Of a DNA stretch of 13,722 bases, positions 13,706 through 13,722 are shown piece by piece; positions within the stretch are counted from its first letter, which is position 1; every line of letters begins with the position of its first letter. Both the position numbers and the translations under genes were made by a program. The stretch comes from HGM04593 sp045578665. Its GTDB lineage: Bacteria; Bacteroidota; Bacteroidia; Bacteroidales; Bacteroidaceae. The notes under the pieces are model-generated. The model saw only the letters and a program-made list of their open reading frames with translations, had not been told where the DNA came from and made no database searches. Where the stretch lies: assembly GCA_045578665.1 (NCBI GenBank), contig JAZNKR010000180.1, forward strand, positions 1 through 13,722, read 5' to 3'.

Positions 13706-13722
13706 CAAAAAGCTCTGCGCAT

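Overview
The window looks like a chromosomal segment of a Bacteroidales bacterium (Bacteroides/Prevotella/Muribaculaceae type). Several intergenic regions carry the Bacteroidetes -7 box TAnnTTTG and lack strong Shine-Dalgarno sequences. Three genes start with lipoprotein signal peptides (cysteine at residue 19 or 37). The gene content also fits: a DUF4369-like/thioredoxin-fold lipoprotein, a stand-alone MetH reactivation domain and an Uup-type ABC-F protein. This lineage call is inference from sequence style, not from a database match.

Layout. A tRNA-His (GTG anticodon) with a strong terminator opens the window. Next, on the minus strand, is an overlapping pair: a calcineurin-like phosphoesterase lipoprotein (TTG start) and a small exported, probably outer-membrane, protein. 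Divergent from it on the plus strand are an AraC-type regulator and a zinc-metallopeptidase-like lipoprotein (HELGH), ending in a long terminator hairpin. A gene-free stretch (about 4028-4499) follows. It holds a 258-bp repeat element bounded by perfect 11-bp inverted repeats and packed with hairpins, then the bidirectional terminator of pnp. pnp (minus) and a redox-dead thioredoxin-fold lipoprotein (plus) diverge from a short region with two mirrored -7 boxes. greA and a HIT-family gene form a stop/start-overlapping operon. Its leader contains a 16-bp GNRA-loop hairpin followed by T-rich sequence, a possible attenuator. pyrC and a MetH reactivation-domain gene overlap by ATGA. They converge, with a 7-nt gap, on a minus-strand uup-like ABC-F gene.

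The right end holds a minus-strand XRE/phage-repressor-like reading frame with no start codon. It breaks off exactly where another copy of the TGTCCGGTAAA repeat end appears, so it is probably a gene truncated by the same repeat family that sits downstream of the metallopeptidase gene.

Most of the window is housekeeping: RNA decay (pnp), transcript cleavage (greA), ribosome-associated ATPase (uup), pyrimidine synthesis (pyrC) and cobalamin-methionine synthase repair. The parts most worth a second look are the repeat element family, the truncated repressor, the greA leader, the tRNA-His with two acceptor-stem mismatches, and the uncharacterised lipoprotein and outer-membrane genes. No CRISPR array, complete transposase gene or obvious defence system is visible.
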